Source of the DNA: Acidobacteriota bacterium
Lineage (GTDB): Bacteria; Actinomycetota; AC-67
Reading direction: 5' to 3'
Assembly: GCA_016208485.1 (NCBI GenBank)
Contig: JACQXY010000072.1
Location: 1-57,145 of the forward strand
Length of the DNA: 57,145 nucleotides
In this document: positions 7,936 through 17,197 of the stretch, piece by piece
How the letters are laid out: every line of letters starts with the position of its first letter
How positions within the stretch are numbered: position 1 is the stretch's first letter
The notes under the pieces: generated by a model
Told to the model about the DNA's origin: nothing
What the model saw: only the letters and a program-made list of their open reading frames with translations
The model's database searches: none
Position numbers and translations under genes: made by a program

Positions 7936-8133
7936 GGAGCAAGCCTAACGCCGACGGCTCCTTTGCCGACGCTGCCCTGCGGCGACGAACCGGGCCCGGG
8001 GCCCGCGCAAATTAGGGGGGACCTTCCGCTAAAGGTCGTTCGCGCGCTTGCCGATACCCCGGGAGCGGAGCGGCGTTTCGCTCCGCTGTGGCCGCGCGCC
8101 GGGGGGCGCGCGGGTGGGGACGAGAGGACGCGC

Positions 8134-10107
8134 GTGTCGCTACGGGGCAGACTGACCCTGTTCTTCGTCTTGATCGTCGTCGTCCCCCTCGCCGTCGCCG
8201 GGCTCGCGGCGTCCTCGATCGTCTCCCGCGAGGTCGACCGCCGAACCAAGTCCCACCTCGACCTGGCCGCGCGGGTCGCCGCGACCGTCCACGGGGAGCG
8301 CGTGTCGCGCGCGGTGCGGGAGGTGCGCCAGATCGCCCCCGAGGTAGCGCACGCGACCGGCCCGGGCAGGCTCCAGCCGCTCCTCGACGAGAGCCGGCGC
8401 CTCGCCGAACTCGACTTCGTCGTGGTCGCCACCCCGTCCGGGAGCCTCGTCGCCGGCTCGGAGGGAACCGGAACCTTCCTGCGCGCGGCGCTCACACCCT
8501 CGCTCTCCCAGATCGCCGCGCGCGCCGCTCCCCCGACCGTCACCAGGGCGTCGGTCACCCTCGTCCTTCCCGGCGGGCGAAAGCTGATGGTGTACGGAGG
8601 CTGGTTCGTGGACCGCCGCTACCTCGCCGGGCTCGCCGAGGCGAGCGGGGCGGAGATCCTGCTCGTGACGGGTGGATCCATCGTCGCGTCCAGCGGCCCG
8701 AGCCCGCCGGCCATTCCCCGCCGGCCCTCCGGGGCGTTCGCGCTCCCCGGCGGCCTGCGCGGACTCGCCGTCGGCGAGCCGGACGGGCGAAGCAGCCTGG
8801 TGGTGGTCGTGCCCCGCGACGGCAACCCGGCGGCGATGCGCGCCGCCGTCATCCTGATCGTGCTCGCGAGCCTGCTCATCGCGACGGCCCTCGGCTCGGC
8901 GCTCGCGCGGCTCGTCGCGAGGCCGCTCCAGCGTCTCACGGCCGGCGCCCTCGCCATCGCGAGAGGAGACCTCGAGCAGCGCGTGGAGATCCGGGGCTCC
9001 GACGACGTCGCGACGCTCGCCGCCGCCTTCAACACGATGACCGAGAACCTGCGGCGCCACATCGGCGAGATGAGGGACTCACGGGACGAGCTGCGCCGCG
9101 TGCTGGAGCGCCTCGGGGCGACCCTTGGGTCCACCCAGGACCTCGACACGATGCTCCAGGTCGTCCTGGAGAGCGCCGCCGTCACCCTGCGGGCGAGCGC
9201 CGGCGCCGTCTACCGCGCGACCGGCCCCGGCCGGCTCTCCGCCCCCACGACCTGGAGCGCCGAGCGCGAAGGGCCCCCGCCGCCCCGGGGCGCCGCCGTG
9301 GAGTTCGGCGACGGGCTCGCGGGTGCCGTCGCGGCGAGCATGATCCCCGCCCGGGTGCCCTCACGCGAGCGGGAGGCGCTTTGCCCGCGCACGCCCGAGC
9401 CGTCGTGCGAAACGGCCGTCGCCGCTCCGCTCGCGCGCGGTGAGCAGCTCGTCGGAGTGCTCGCCCTCTACGGGCGGAACGAGGACTTCACGGAGGACGA
9501 CCTGGCGACGCTGACCTCGTTCGCACGCCAGGCGTCGGTCGCCATCGAGAACGTCATGCTCCGAGAGGAGTCGCGGCAGGAGTCGATCACCGACCCCCTC
9601 ACCGGGATCTGGAACCGCCGTTACCTCCAGGCCGCCCTCACCACCGAGGTCGAGCGAGCGCGCCGGTACGGACGCCCGCTGTCGGTCATCATGATCGACA
9701 TCGACCGCTTCAAGGACGTGAACGACGCGCACGGGCACCAGCGCGGCGACGGCGTGCTCGTCGAGCTGTGCCGGCGGGTCGGCGACCGGGTCCGCGCGAG
9801 GGTCGACACCCTGGCGCGCTACGGCGGCGAGGAGTTCGTCGTCGTGCTCCCGGAGACCCCGCTCGCCGGGGCGGTGTCCGTCGCGCGCAAGCTCCTCGCG
9901 GCCGTGCGCTCGGAACCGTTCGCCGGGCAGGCGGGGGAACCCGCCCTGCGGATCACCCTGAGCGCGGGAGTGGCCGAGTTCCCCTCCGACGCTTCGACCG
10001 GCGAGGCCCTCCTGCGCGCCGCCGACGAGGCCCTCTACCGGGCGAAGCGTGGCGGACGAGACCGTCTGGAGGCGCCCGCGCGCGCGACCGCCGGGGCGGC
10101 CCGGTAA
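8134..10107 (+). CDS. Membrane-bound diguanylate cyclase (sensor-HAMP-GAF-GGDEF)
   Basis: A 657-residue signalling protein. Transmembrane helix 1 (about residues 8-30) is followed by an extracytoplasmic sensor of about 200 residues, transmembrane helix 2 (about 236-258), a HAMP linker (about 262-312), a GAF domain (about 335-480) and a C-terminal GGDEF domain. The catalytic motif RYGGEEF is intact (GGEEF at 564-568), with the metal/substrate segment MIDIDRFKDVNDAHGH upstream, so it should make cyclic di-GMP from GTP. The product-inhibition I-site (RxxD before GGEEF) is broken, with Ala in place of Arg. The GTG at 8134 has a GAGAGG site 6 nt upstream; a longer in-frame reading through 6661 overlaps the mca operon and is rejected. 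Confidence 0.9.
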   Translation: MSLRGRLTLFFVLIVVVPLAVAGLAASSIVSREVDRRTKSHLDLAARVAATVHGERVSRAVREVRQIAPEVAHATGPGRLQPLLDESRRLAELDFVVVATPSGSLVAGSEGTGTFLRAALTPSLSQIAARAAPPTVTRASVTLVLPGGRKLMVYGGWFVDRRYLAGLAEASGAEILLVTGGSIVASSGPSPPAIPRRPSGAFALPGGLRGLAVGEPDGRSSLVVVVPRDGNPAAMRAAVILIVLASLLIATALGSALARLVARPLQRLTAGALAIARGDLEQRVEIRGSDDVATLAAAFNTMTENLRRHIGEMRDSRDELRRVLERLGATLGSTQDLDTMLQVVLESAAVTLRASAGAVYRATGPGRLSAPTTWSAEREGPPPPRGAAVEFGDGLAGAVAASMIPARVPSREREALCPRTPEPSCETAVAAPLARGEQLVGVLALYGRNEDFTEDDLATLTSFARQASVAIENVMLREESRQESITDPLTGIWNRRYLQAALTTEVERARRYGRPLSVIMIDIDRFKDVNDAHGHQRGDGVLVELCRRVGDRVRARVDTLARYGGEEFVVVLPETPLAGAVSVARKLLAAVRSEPFAGQAGEPALRITLSAGVAEFPSDASTGEALLRAADEALYRAKRGGRDRLEAPARATAGAAR

Positions 10108-10110
10108 GCC

Positions 10111-10644
10111 ATGGACCGCCGGCCCGGATCGGTCGCCGCGCTGCTCGCGGTCGCGACGCTCACCTTCCTGCTCACGCTCACCCTGGCCGGAGCGAGGGTG
10201 CTCGAGCAGGCCCCGAGGGGACCCGGCGCGCGCCCTGCTCCCGAGGGAATCGGTCCCGCCGTCCGCATCGCCGCCGCGCCGGCGCCGCACCTCGCCGGCG
10301 AGCACCGGATCGCGGAGCAGGAGCAGGGAGCGCGCGTCGCGCGCGTCGTGGCCGGGCCGGCGCGCGCGCGCCGCCTGCCCGGGCCGGCGCGCGGCCCGAA
10401 GATCCCTGGGCCGGCGCGGTCCGTCGCCCCGCCTCCGGCGAGCGCGCCGCCGAAGACCGGAGTCCCGCCCGGAAGCGAGCCCTCCCCGGCACCCGGTGGG
10501 ACCGAGGCGTCGCCACCGGACGCCCCGGGCGGCGGCGATCCCGAGCAGCCCGGCCACGACGACGGCAAGCACCGCCACGAAAAGCCGCGGAAGGGCTCCG
10601 ACCAGAGCGGCGACGAGGATGAGAGCGAGGAGGACGAGGACTAG
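10111..10644 (+). CDS. Membrane-anchored Pro/Ala-rich protein with acidic tail
   Basis: A 177-residue product, not recognised. One N-terminal hydrophobic segment (VAALLAVATLTFLLTLTLAG, about residues 8-27) could be a signal anchor. A long low-complexity Pro/Ala/Gly/Arg region follows, then an acidic C-terminus (SGDEDESEEDED). The ATG lies 3 nt after the cyclase stop, which suggests co-transcription. Low-complexity composition makes the coding call less secure than its neighbours. It meets the second subtilase gene tail to tail with no bases between the two stop codons. Confidence 0.55.
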   Translation: MDRRPGSVAALLAVATLTFLLTLTLAGARVLEQAPRGPGARPAPEGIGPAVRIAAAPAPHLAGEHRIAEQEQGARVARVVAGPARARRLPGPARGPKIPGPARSVAPPPASAPPKTGVPPGSEPSPAPGGTEASPPDAPGGGDPEQPGHDDGKHRHEKPRKGSDQSGDEDESEEDED

Positions 10645-11784
10645 TCAGCGCCCGCGCACCGCGCGCAGCGCGTTCACCCGTCCCCAGCCGTAGACGGGGT
10701 CGTAGCCCGGCGCGCCGAGGTCGTCGGCCGTGCGCTCGATGCGCGCGACGATCTGGGCGTTCGTTAGCCCCATGGAGGAAAGGAGCGCCGCCACGCCGGA
10801 GACGAACGGGGCCGCGGCGGAGGTTCCGCCGAAGAGCGTGTACCCGGCCAGATCTTCGCACATGTTCTGATCGCGCCCACTCGCTGCCGTCGTCCAGATG
10901 TTCTCCGTCACCTCGAGATCGCACGGCCACGTCGGCTGGCAGGACCATGTGGGGATGTCAAACAGACCCCGCCGCGGATCGTAGCCCCCGAGATCCGCCG
11001 GCGGCTTGCACACAGCCTCGACCCAGGGGGCACTCGGGGCCATGACATCGATCTCGACACCAAACTGCGAGTACCAGAGCTTGCCATCGTCGGGACCAAC
11101 CGCCCCCACGCAAAGCACGCGGGGGTTCGAGGCCGGGAAATCGCACGCAGGGAGGGCCATGTTGCCCGCAGATGCGACCAAGACGGCGCCCTTCTGCCAC
11201 GCGTACTCGATCGCCGCGTCAACCGCCTTCGCCCCGGACGACACCGGGTTGTGGTCGTAACCAGTCATCATGCCGAATGACATGTTGATGACCCGAGCAC
11301 CGTGATCGACCGCGAACCGGATGGCACGCGCATGGCCTTTGAGTTGAGAATCGCCGCCAACGCCACCGATGTAGACTTTCAGACCGACCGGGAGGTCCAG
11401 GATCCTGGCATCGGGTGCCACCCCCGCGATCCCCTTGCCGTTGCCAGCCCAGGCAGCGGCGATCCCGGCCACGGCAGTTCCGTGGCTCGCGGTGCAGTAG
11501 TCATCGCAACCGAAGCTGGGACGGGTGTAGTGGACGACCTTCCCGCGGAGGTCCTCATGGGTCGCGTCCACCCCGTTGTCGATGACGGCGATGAGGACTC
11601 CCTTGCCGGTCGCGCGCCGCCAGGCCTGAGGAGCCTGGATCTTGAGCAGGCCCCACTGCCTCGCGCGCAGGGGATCCCCTCGGGGCACGGCGCCGGCCGG
11701 GGGACCCGCGAGCAATCCGGCCAGGGCGAGCGCGAGTCCCACGCTCGCGCCCATCACCCGGCGACGCCTGCGGCTCGAGCGCAT
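10645..11784 (-). CDS. Secreted subtilisin-like serine protease (compact)
   Basis: A 379-residue peptidase S8 with a signal peptide (RSSRRRRRVMG, hydrophobic core, GPPAGA) and a very short N-terminal region before the catalytic domain. The triad is D69 in AVIDNGVD, H101 in SHGTAVAG and S322 in GTSAAAPFVSG, with N208 in SAGN as the oxyanion residue. Many cysteines (93, 97, 214, 225, 259, 282, 288, 309) suggest disulfides and an extracellular location. No inhibitory prodomain of normal size is present, unlike the subtilase at 4022. The next gene upstream on this strand (11866) is also a secreted cysteine-containing protein. Confidence 0.88.
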   Translation of the reverse strand: MRSSRRRRRVMGASVGLALALAGLLAGPPAGAVPRGDPLRARQWGLLKIQAPQAWRRATGKGVLIAVIDNGVDATHEDLRGKVVHYTRPSFGCDDYCTASHGTAVAGIAAAWAGNGKGIAGVAPDARILDLPVGLKVYIGGVGGDSQLKGHARAIRFAVDHGARVINMSFGMMTGYDHNPVSSGAKAVDAAIEYAWQKGAVLVASAGNMALPACDFPASNPRVLCVGAVGPDDGKLWYSQFGVEIDVMAPSAPWVEAVCKPPADLGGYDPRRGLFDIPTWSCQPTWPCDLEVTENIWTTAASGRDQNMCEDLAGYTLFGGTSAAAPFVSGVAALLSSMGLTNAQIVARIERTADDLGAPGYDPVYGWGRVNALRAVRGR

Positions 11785-11865
11785 CCCGAAGAATCTCCTC
11801 AGACCCTGAACCCTTCCCGGGCGAGCACGTGCCCTCCCGGGAAAGGTAGGGTCGTCGCCTTGCCT

Positions 11866-12363
11866 CTAGCAGTGCCCCGTGAGGTTCTCGTACATCCCCG
11901 CCACCCAAACGGTCTGTTCGCAGGCGAGAGTCGGTCCCTCGCCGACATGCCCCGCCTCCACGCCCGTGGGCCCGAGCACCGTCTGCTCGTAGCATCCCCA
12001 GGAGGCAATGGAGTGGTAAGGCAGGCACTGGCGCTCGTGAACCGACACGACCGCTCCGTCGGGCCCGAACTCCTGACTGCGCACGATGACGGCCGCCGTG
12101 GTCCCGAAGTAGTTGACGCTCGCCCCCACGCAGACGGCGGCGGCATCCCCGGGGTGCATGGCCCCGACCCCGACCCAGGTGCCCGTGCCAGCCGGGCCGT
12201 ACCCTGCGCGCACCGAGCAATAGTCCGGGTCACCTGCCTGAGCGATCCCGCCTCCGAGGGCAAGAAGACCTGTTGCGGCAATGACGACCCCAACGATCAA
12301 CCCCCTGCGAGCGCGCCTGACGCCTGGACAACGAACTCGGGCGCGCGATGTCACGTTCCTCAT
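11866..12363 (-). CDS. Secreted cysteine-containing hypothetical protein
   Basis: A 165-residue protein not recognised as a family. The ATG at 12363 has an AAGGAGG ribosome-binding site 6 nt upstream, so the start is secure. A signal peptide is clear (RRARRGLIVGVVIAATGLLA, cleavage near AQAGD). The mature part of about 120 residues is Gly/Val/Ala-rich with six Cys, consistent with a small beta-sandwich stabilised by disulfides. It lies 81 bp upstream of the compact subtilase on the same strand. Confidence 0.75.
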   Translation of the reverse strand: MRNVTSRARVRCPGVRRARRGLIVGVVIAATGLLALGGGIAQAGDPDYCSVRAGYGPAGTGTWVGVGAMHPGDAAAVCVGASVNYFGTTAAVIVRSQEFGPDGAVVSVHERQCLPYHSIASWGCYEQTVLGPTGVEAGHVGEGPTLACEQTVWVAGMYENLTGHC

Positions 12364-12580
12364 TCTTGCCTCCTTCTGAGCGACAAGCAACGGGCGGAAC
12401 CGGAAGATGTGGCGTCCGGGCCCCGGAAGACCTCACCCCCTCTCGCTCCCGCCGCCATGGAGCATGTATCACAAACGGGGGGGAGAGCAATAGGGCAGAA
12501 GCCCTATGCGGGAAGAATCTCAGGAGGTGGGGCGACCGGCGCCGCGCCGGAGCCGAGGCATCTCCCGCGGCACGCCGCCA

Positions 12581-14542
12581 TCAGAGCCGGTTGATTCGGG
12601 CCAGAGGCGCCCAGAACTCCTCGGAGGTCGTCCGGTAGTCGTACAGGCTCGCGCCGTACGCGGATGACTCGTCGGCGCCGCGCGCGAAATCGGCCACCTC
12701 GCCGGTGGTGATGTTGTCGGCGACCCCGCCCAGGTCGTGAACCGGGAGCCCCTTGGTCAGTCGCCGGGACGCGGCGACGTTTCCCTTCGTGTAGCGGTAG
12801 GCGCAGTAGTCCGGGTTCGAGGGGCAGGTGAACTGCGGATCGCTCCCGCTCTTGCGGTAGGACCAGTAGGCCATCGGGAGGACCACGTCGGAGTACCGGG
12901 TGATCGCATCCCAGGGGAACCCCTCCCAGTTCTTCGGCCGGATCGCCATCCCGAGGGGCGCAGGCGTGATCGCCCCGACGGCGAACAGCCCGACCGCCGA
13001 CCGGACTCGGCGCAGGTGAGTGGCGATGCCGGCGTTGAACTTGTGGAGGTCGTTGTCCACCTCGCCCTTGTACTCGATGTCCACGCCGAGCGCGTCGAAT
13101 CCCTGGCCGGCCGGGCTCCGGAATCGCGCGATCGCGACCGTCCTGCGCACGTCGCGGTCGAGATCGCCGTAGCCGGGGAGATACCACCCGACGATGCGCA
13201 TGCCGGCCGCATGCGCGCTCTCGACCCACCGGCCGACGTAGCCCGGATCCTTCTTGGGGGCCTCGATGTCGGCGGCCCGGCTGTACCGCGAGGTCTGAAG
13301 GAACACGGTCCGCACCCCGCGCGCGTCCATGTCGGCAACCGCCGACCGCGGATCGAGCGAGTAGTCGTAGAGGTCCACCCAGGCGCCGAGCCGCTTGAAG
13401 GCCGCCACGCTCGGCCGCCGGACGACCCACCGGTCGAGGGTGACGACCGAGCCGGTCGAGCCGTCACGCTTCTGGCCGAGCACGCGCACGGAGAGCGTGT
13501 GCACGGCATCGGAGAGTCCCCGGATCGACCGGCGAACCCCGTAGCGCACGCTGGAGGAGAAGTCGTCGAAGCGGGTGCGGTAGGTCCCATCGAGATACAC
13601 CGACGCCTTCCCGCGGTCGGGGCCGGCGACCGTGTACCAGTCGATCCCGGGCCCGCGGAAGGTGATCCGGGCGCGCGAGCCGGCGAGGTCGCTCGCCGCG
13701 TAGCCGTCCCCGGACGCGTCGGCCGCCCGCACCTTCCTCCATCCGGCGGCAAGCGGCGGCGACCGGTCGACGGAGGATCCCGCGCCGAGCGCGTCCACCG
13801 CGACGAGCGCGCCGGTCGCCGCAGCCCTGCCGGCGCCCCTGACCGTGATCGCGATGCGGTGCGCGCCCGAGGACAGCCCGCCGAAGGCGCGTCGCACTCC
13901 GTAGCGGCGCTTCGCGGAGAACTGGTCGAACGACCCCTTGGCGACCCCGTCGACCGAGACCCGGGCTATCCCCTGGTCCGGTCCGACGATCGTGTACCAG
14001 GAGACGGAGGTGCCGGTGAACCGGTAGGTCGCGCTCGCCCCGGCGGAGCGCTCGGTGACGAAGGATCCTCCCATCGCCGACGAGTCGCTCACCGAGCGCC
14101 ATCCGTAGACGACGCCGGCGCTCCACTCCTGCTGGTCGGACGGCGCGCGGAACGAGACCGTGGCGCGCCGCGCGGGATTGCCGGAGAAATCGGTGAGAGG
14201 ATCGGCGCCGGATGGGTTGACCACGACCCCGTACCGCTGGCCGGCGACGAGCGGAGCGGACTGCTGCAGAAGGACCGTTCGCACGCTCCCCGATGAGCAG
14301 CTCACCCGCGCGCCCGACCGGTCCCGGCACCCGACGGTCGCGGGGACGTTCGCCGACGAGTAGGAGATCCGCAGGACCACGTTCGAGGAAGTCACCCGGT
14401 GCACCGGCTCGTCGAAGGAGACCCGCGCGGCGGCCGCGAGCGTTGCCGGCGGCGCGGTCGTGGGCACCGGCGGGGTCGAGTCGGCGCGCGCGGCCACAGG
14501 GAGCGCGAGAACGAGAACGAGAGCGAGCGCGGCGGCCCTCAT
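12581..14542 (-). CDS. Secreted multidomain protein with C-terminal glycosidase-like TIM barrel
   Basis: A 653-residue exported protein. After a signal peptide (to about residue 20) there is an Ig-like domain (about 35-135, with SFDEPVHRVTSSNVVL). Two homologous beta-rich modules of about 110 residues follow (about 145-250 and 262-370, each with WYT-GPD, VDG/LDG and YGVRR); these look like carbohydrate- or surface-binding modules. The C-terminal 270 residues resemble a glycoside-hydrolase TIM barrel: LGAWVDLYDYSLDP, GVRTVFLQTSRY, AGMRIVGWYLPGY, LGVDIEYKG (Asp/Glu pair in the catalytic position of many GH barrels) and MAYWSYR. The barrel is paralogous to the whole mature protein at 14567-15613. 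Substrate and activity are not known. Confidence 0.78.
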   Translation of the reverse strand: MRAAALALVLVLALPVAARADSTPPVPTTAPPATLAAAARVSFDEPVHRVTSSNVVLRISYSSANVPATVGCRDRSGARVSCSSGSVRTVLLQQSAPLVAGQRYGVVVNPSGADPLTDFSGNPARRATVSFRAPSDQQEWSAGVVYGWRSVSDSSAMGGSFVTERSAGASATYRFTGTSVSWYTIVGPDQGIARVSVDGVAKGSFDQFSAKRRYGVRRAFGGLSSGAHRIAITVRGAGRAAATGALVAVDALGAGSSVDRSPPLAAGWRKVRAADASGDGYAASDLAGSRARITFRGPGIDWYTVAGPDRGKASVYLDGTYRTRFDDFSSSVRYGVRRSIRGLSDAVHTLSVRVLGQKRDGSTGSVVTLDRWVVRRPSVAAFKRLGAWVDLYDYSLDPRSAVADMDARGVRTVFLQTSRYSRAADIEAPKKDPGYVGRWVESAHAAGMRIVGWYLPGYGDLDRDVRRTVAIARFRSPAGQGFDALGVDIEYKGEVDNDLHKFNAGIATHLRRVRSAVGLFAVGAITPAPLGMAIRPKNWEGFPWDAITRYSDVVLPMAYWSYRKSGSDPQFTCPSNPDYCAYRYTKGNVAASRRLTKGLPVHDLGGVADNITTGEVADFARGADESSAYGASLYDYRTTSEEFWAPLARINRL

Positions 14543-14566
14543 AACTCAAGGGTAGCGGTTCGGGGA

Positions 14567-15613
14567 CTACAGCGTGCGGAGCGCGCTCAGGTAGCGCCAG
14601 AACGCCGAGGGCGTGGTGCCATAGTCGTAGAGGCTCGCGCCGAACGCGCCGGCGTCCCTCGCGCCCCGCACGAACGCGGAGACCTCCGCTGCGCTGACCC
14701 GGTCGCCGACCCCGCCGATCACGTGGATCGGCACGCGCCCGCCCGTGAGACGCCGAGCGAGGCGCACGTCCTCCTTGGTGTACTCGTAGGCGCAGTAGAG
14801 CCTCTCGGCCGGGCAACCGTCCCGGTAGGACCAGTAGCTCATGGTCATGATCGCGTCGCTCGCCGCGGCCAGCCCGCGCCAGGGGAACCCGGCCCAGTAG
14901 CCGGGGGCGACCCGCATCTGGAGCGGCGAGGGAGTGATCGCCGCAACCGGGAACCGCCCGACCGCTCGGCGGACGAGCGCGACGTGCCGCAGCACCCGCC
15001 GGTTCCACTCCCCGCGACTCGGGGCGCCGCGTCGCCACTCGATGTCGATCCCGAGTCCGTCGAAGCGCTCGCCTCCGCGCGGCGCCGCCGCGACGGCCAC
15101 AGCCCGCTCGACGTCCAGCGCGAGGTCGACGTAGCCGGGCAGGTACCAGCCGACCACCGAGAGCCCGGCGGCGTGCGCCGCGCGAACCCAGCGCCACGCG
15201 CGCGGATCGACCGGCAGGGGCGTGTTGTAGCGCCCGGTCTGCACGAAGAGAGTCCGCACGCCCCGCGCCCGCATGATCCGCGTCGACGCCCACGGGTCAA
15301 GGCCGAGGTCGTAGAGATCGACCCATGCGCCGAGCCCACCGAACACCGCGCGCCCTCCGCCGGCCCGAAGGCGCGCCGCCACGAGGCGGCGCCGGATCGC
15401 CGGCGGCGCCGACAGGCGCACCGACATCGTGCTCCGGATCGCGCCGAGGGCGTCGGAGTCGGCGACCGAGGCCCGAAGCGCCGGGACGGGAGCCGGCGGT
15501 CGCCGAGCGCCGTCGCGCGCCGCGACCATCGTCGCCTGCCCGAGCAGCAACGCCACCAGCGCGCTCCACATCAGCGCGTGGAGCGCGCGCGAGTGCGCCT
15601 TCGCTCTCGTCAA
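14567..15613 (-). CDS. Secreted glycosidase-like TIM-barrel protein (paralogue of 12581-14542)
   Basis: A 348-residue exported protein whose mature part aligns with the C-terminal barrel of the preceding protein. Shared segments include LGAWVDLYDLGLDP, GVRTLFVQTGRY, AGLSVVGWYLPGY, DGLGIDIEWRRG, VAAITPSPLQM, MSYWSYR, YCAYEYTKEDV and FGASLYDYGTTP. It lacks the Ig and binding modules. The start is uncertain. TTG at 15613 has an AAAGGG site 5 nt upstream and gives a normal signal peptide. A GTG at 15658 would add 15 residues before it. The neighbouring paralogue lies 24 bp downstream on the same strand, so the two are probably co-expressed. Confidence 0.72.
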   Translation of the reverse strand: MTRAKAHSRALHALMWSALVALLLGQATMVAARDGARRPPAPVPALRASVADSDALGAIRSTMSVRLSAPPAIRRRLVAARLRAGGGRAVFGGLGAWVDLYDLGLDPWASTRIMRARGVRTLFVQTGRYNTPLPVDPRAWRWVRAAHAAGLSVVGWYLPGYVDLALDVERAVAVAAAPRGGERFDGLGIDIEWRRGAPSRGEWNRRVLRHVALVRRAVGRFPVAAITPSPLQMRVAPGYWAGFPWRGLAAASDAIMTMSYWSYRDGCPAERLYCAYEYTKEDVRLARRLTGGRVPIHVIGGVGDRVSAAEVSAFVRGARDAGAFGASLYDYGTTPSAFWRYLSALRTL

Positions 15614-15722
15614 GGAAACCCTTTCGACAACGAGCCGTGGGCGCCAAGGGTATCGCACCCCCGGACGATCGGGGCAATCGAATCCCGCCCATCGCGGAAA
15701 AATGGGGGAGGCCGGCGCGCGG

Positions 15723-16634
15723 CTACCCGAGCGACAGAGCGAGGCCGTCGAGGATGTCGGCCTCGCTCACCAGGCACGAGTCGAAGCCGAACCGCTCCAT
15801 CAGCAGGTCGAGCACGACCACGCCTGCCACGATCACGTCCTCGCGGCCGGGAGGCATCGCCGGGAGCGCGCGGCGCTCCGCCACGGTCATGGCGGCGAGC
15901 CGCCCGAGGATCTCCGAGACCTCCCGGCGCGCCAGGCGCGCGTGGTGGATGCGCTCGCGCACGTAGCCGTCCAGCCCGAGCGCGACCGCTGCGACCGTGG
16001 TGATGGTCCCGGCGAGCCCCACGAGCGTCCGCGCCCCGCGCGGATCCACCACCTGCTCGGCCGCCTCCAGAGCGGCGTCGGCGTCCCGGGCGATCGCGGC
16101 CAGCTCGTCCCCTGCCGGCGGGTCGGTGCGGACGTGGCGCTCGGTCAGCCGGACCGATCCCACGTCGACCGAGATCCAGCGCTCGGCATCGCGCGACCCG
16201 CGCACCAGCTCGGTCGAGCCACCTCCGATGTCGACCACGAGGAACGGCGCGCCCTCGCCCAGCTCGCTCGTCGCGCCGAGGAACCCGAGCCGGGCTTCCT
16301 CGTCTCCGGAGAGCACGTCGCAAGCGAGGCCGGTCGCCGCGTGGACGGCGGAAAGGAACTCCTGGCGGTTGGCGGCGTCGCGCACCGCGCTCGTGGCGGC
16401 GATCCGCGCGCGGTCGGCTCCGAGCGCGCGGCAGCGCTCCCAATACGCGGCGATCGCCGCCACGGTCCGCCGGATCGGCTCGGCGCCGAGCGACCCGCCG
16501 CGGTCGACCCCCTCGCCGAGCCGGGTGATGACGAGATCGCGCACAACGGTGACGACGCGTCCGCCGGGCGAGAGGTCGGCGACGAGCACCCGGACCGAGT
16601 TCGTCCCGACGTCGATCACCCCGGCGCGCGTCAT
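15723..16634 (-). CDS. ppx: Exopolyphosphatase / pppGpp phosphohydrolase family (Ppx/GppA)
   Basis: A 303-residue actin/HSP70-fold phosphatase of the short Ppx/GppA type. It shows VIDVGTNSVRVLVAD (phosphate 1 loop), ATSAVRDAANRQEFL, VVDIGGGSTELVRG (phosphate 2 loop with the catalytic-side Glu) and GLAGTITTVAA. Such proteins hydrolyse polyphosphate and/or pppGpp and occur directly downstream of DUF501 in Actinomycetota. The ATG overlaps the DUF501 stop as ATGA (16631-16634), so translation is probably coupled. The longer open frame upstream of 16634 is a shadow. Confidence 0.9.
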   Translation of the reverse strand: MTRAGVIDVGTNSVRVLVADLSPGGRVVTVVRDLVITRLGEGVDRGGSLGAEPIRRTVAAIAAYWERCRALGADRARIAATSAVRDAANRQEFLSAVHAATGLACDVLSGDEEARLGFLGATSELGEGAPFLVVDIGGGSTELVRGSRDAERWISVDVGSVRLTERHVRTDPPAGDELAAIARDADAALEAAEQVVDPRGARTLVGLAGTITTVAAVALGLDGYVRERIHHARLARREVSEILGRLAAMTVAERRALPAMPPGREDVIVAGVVVLDLLMERFGFDSCLVSEADILDGLALSLG

Positions 16635-17146
16635 CTCCGCCCCCGGTCGCCGCGCGGGTCCGACGGGCAGCACGGACCCGGACAGGAGAGCGGTCCGATG
16701 TCCTGGCGCGCGAGCCGGCCGATCGGGTTCGACTCGGCCAGATCGTGGGCGACGAGCGCGTGGAGGCACTTCACGCGCGCCGGCATCCCCCCCGCGCTCA
16801 CCGTGCTCGCCGGACCCGGGAGTTCGGCGCCTCCGGAGCGGAGCGACTCCCTCCGCTCGATGTAGCGCTCGTGCGCGCGCCGGTACTCCGCGGCGAGCGC
16901 GGCATCGTCGCGCAAGCGCGCCTCGTAGCGCCGCATCCTTCCGGAAGCTTCGAGTCCGCCGGCGGCGCGGACGGCGACCGGGCACACGAGGTAGTACAGG
17001 GTGGGAAACGGCGTGCCGTCCTCGAGCCGGCCAGACGTGCGCACCACCGCCGGCAAGCCGTGGACGCAGCGAACGGCGATCGCGATCTCTCCGCGGGGAT
17101 CGCGGCCGAGCTGACACGCGACGAGTCCCCGCTCGCGCCGGTCCAC
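16631..17146 (-). CDS. DUF501 family protein
   Basis: A 171-residue protein with the DUF501 core: VACQLGRDPRGEIAIAVRCVHGLPAVV, the strongly conserved PFPTLYYLVCP, GRMRRYEARL and the C-terminal LHALVAHDLAES with NPIGR. Four Cys near the end (CPGPCCPS) could bind metal or be incidental. Function is unknown, but the position between eno/ftsB and ppx is conserved in Actinomycetota. GTG 17146 is the only reasonable start in frame; no clear ribosome-binding site is seen. It overlaps ppx by 4 nt. Confidence 0.85.
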   Translation of the reverse strand: MDRRERGLVACQLGRDPRGEIAIAVRCVHGLPAVVRTSGRLEDGTPFPTLYYLVCPVAVRAAGGLEASGRMRRYEARLRDDAALAAEYRRAHERYIERRESLRSGGAELPGPASTVSAGGMPARVKCLHALVAHDLAESNPIGRLARQDIGPLSCPGPCCPSDPRGDRGRR

Positions 17147-17197
17147 CGGGTCCCCGAGGAAGGGGACCTGTCGCCAGGCGATCTCCCGCGCGGCGAT

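Noticed and set aside
6661..8133. N-terminal extension of the diguanylate cyclase
   Set aside because: It would overlap the tRNA, the DUF2007-like gene and mca on the opposite strand. The ribosome-binding site and membrane helix fit GTG 8134.
16635..17117. N-terminal extension of Ppx
   Set aside because: It overlaps the DUF501 gene entirely; the ATGA overlap and motif position define the start at 16634.
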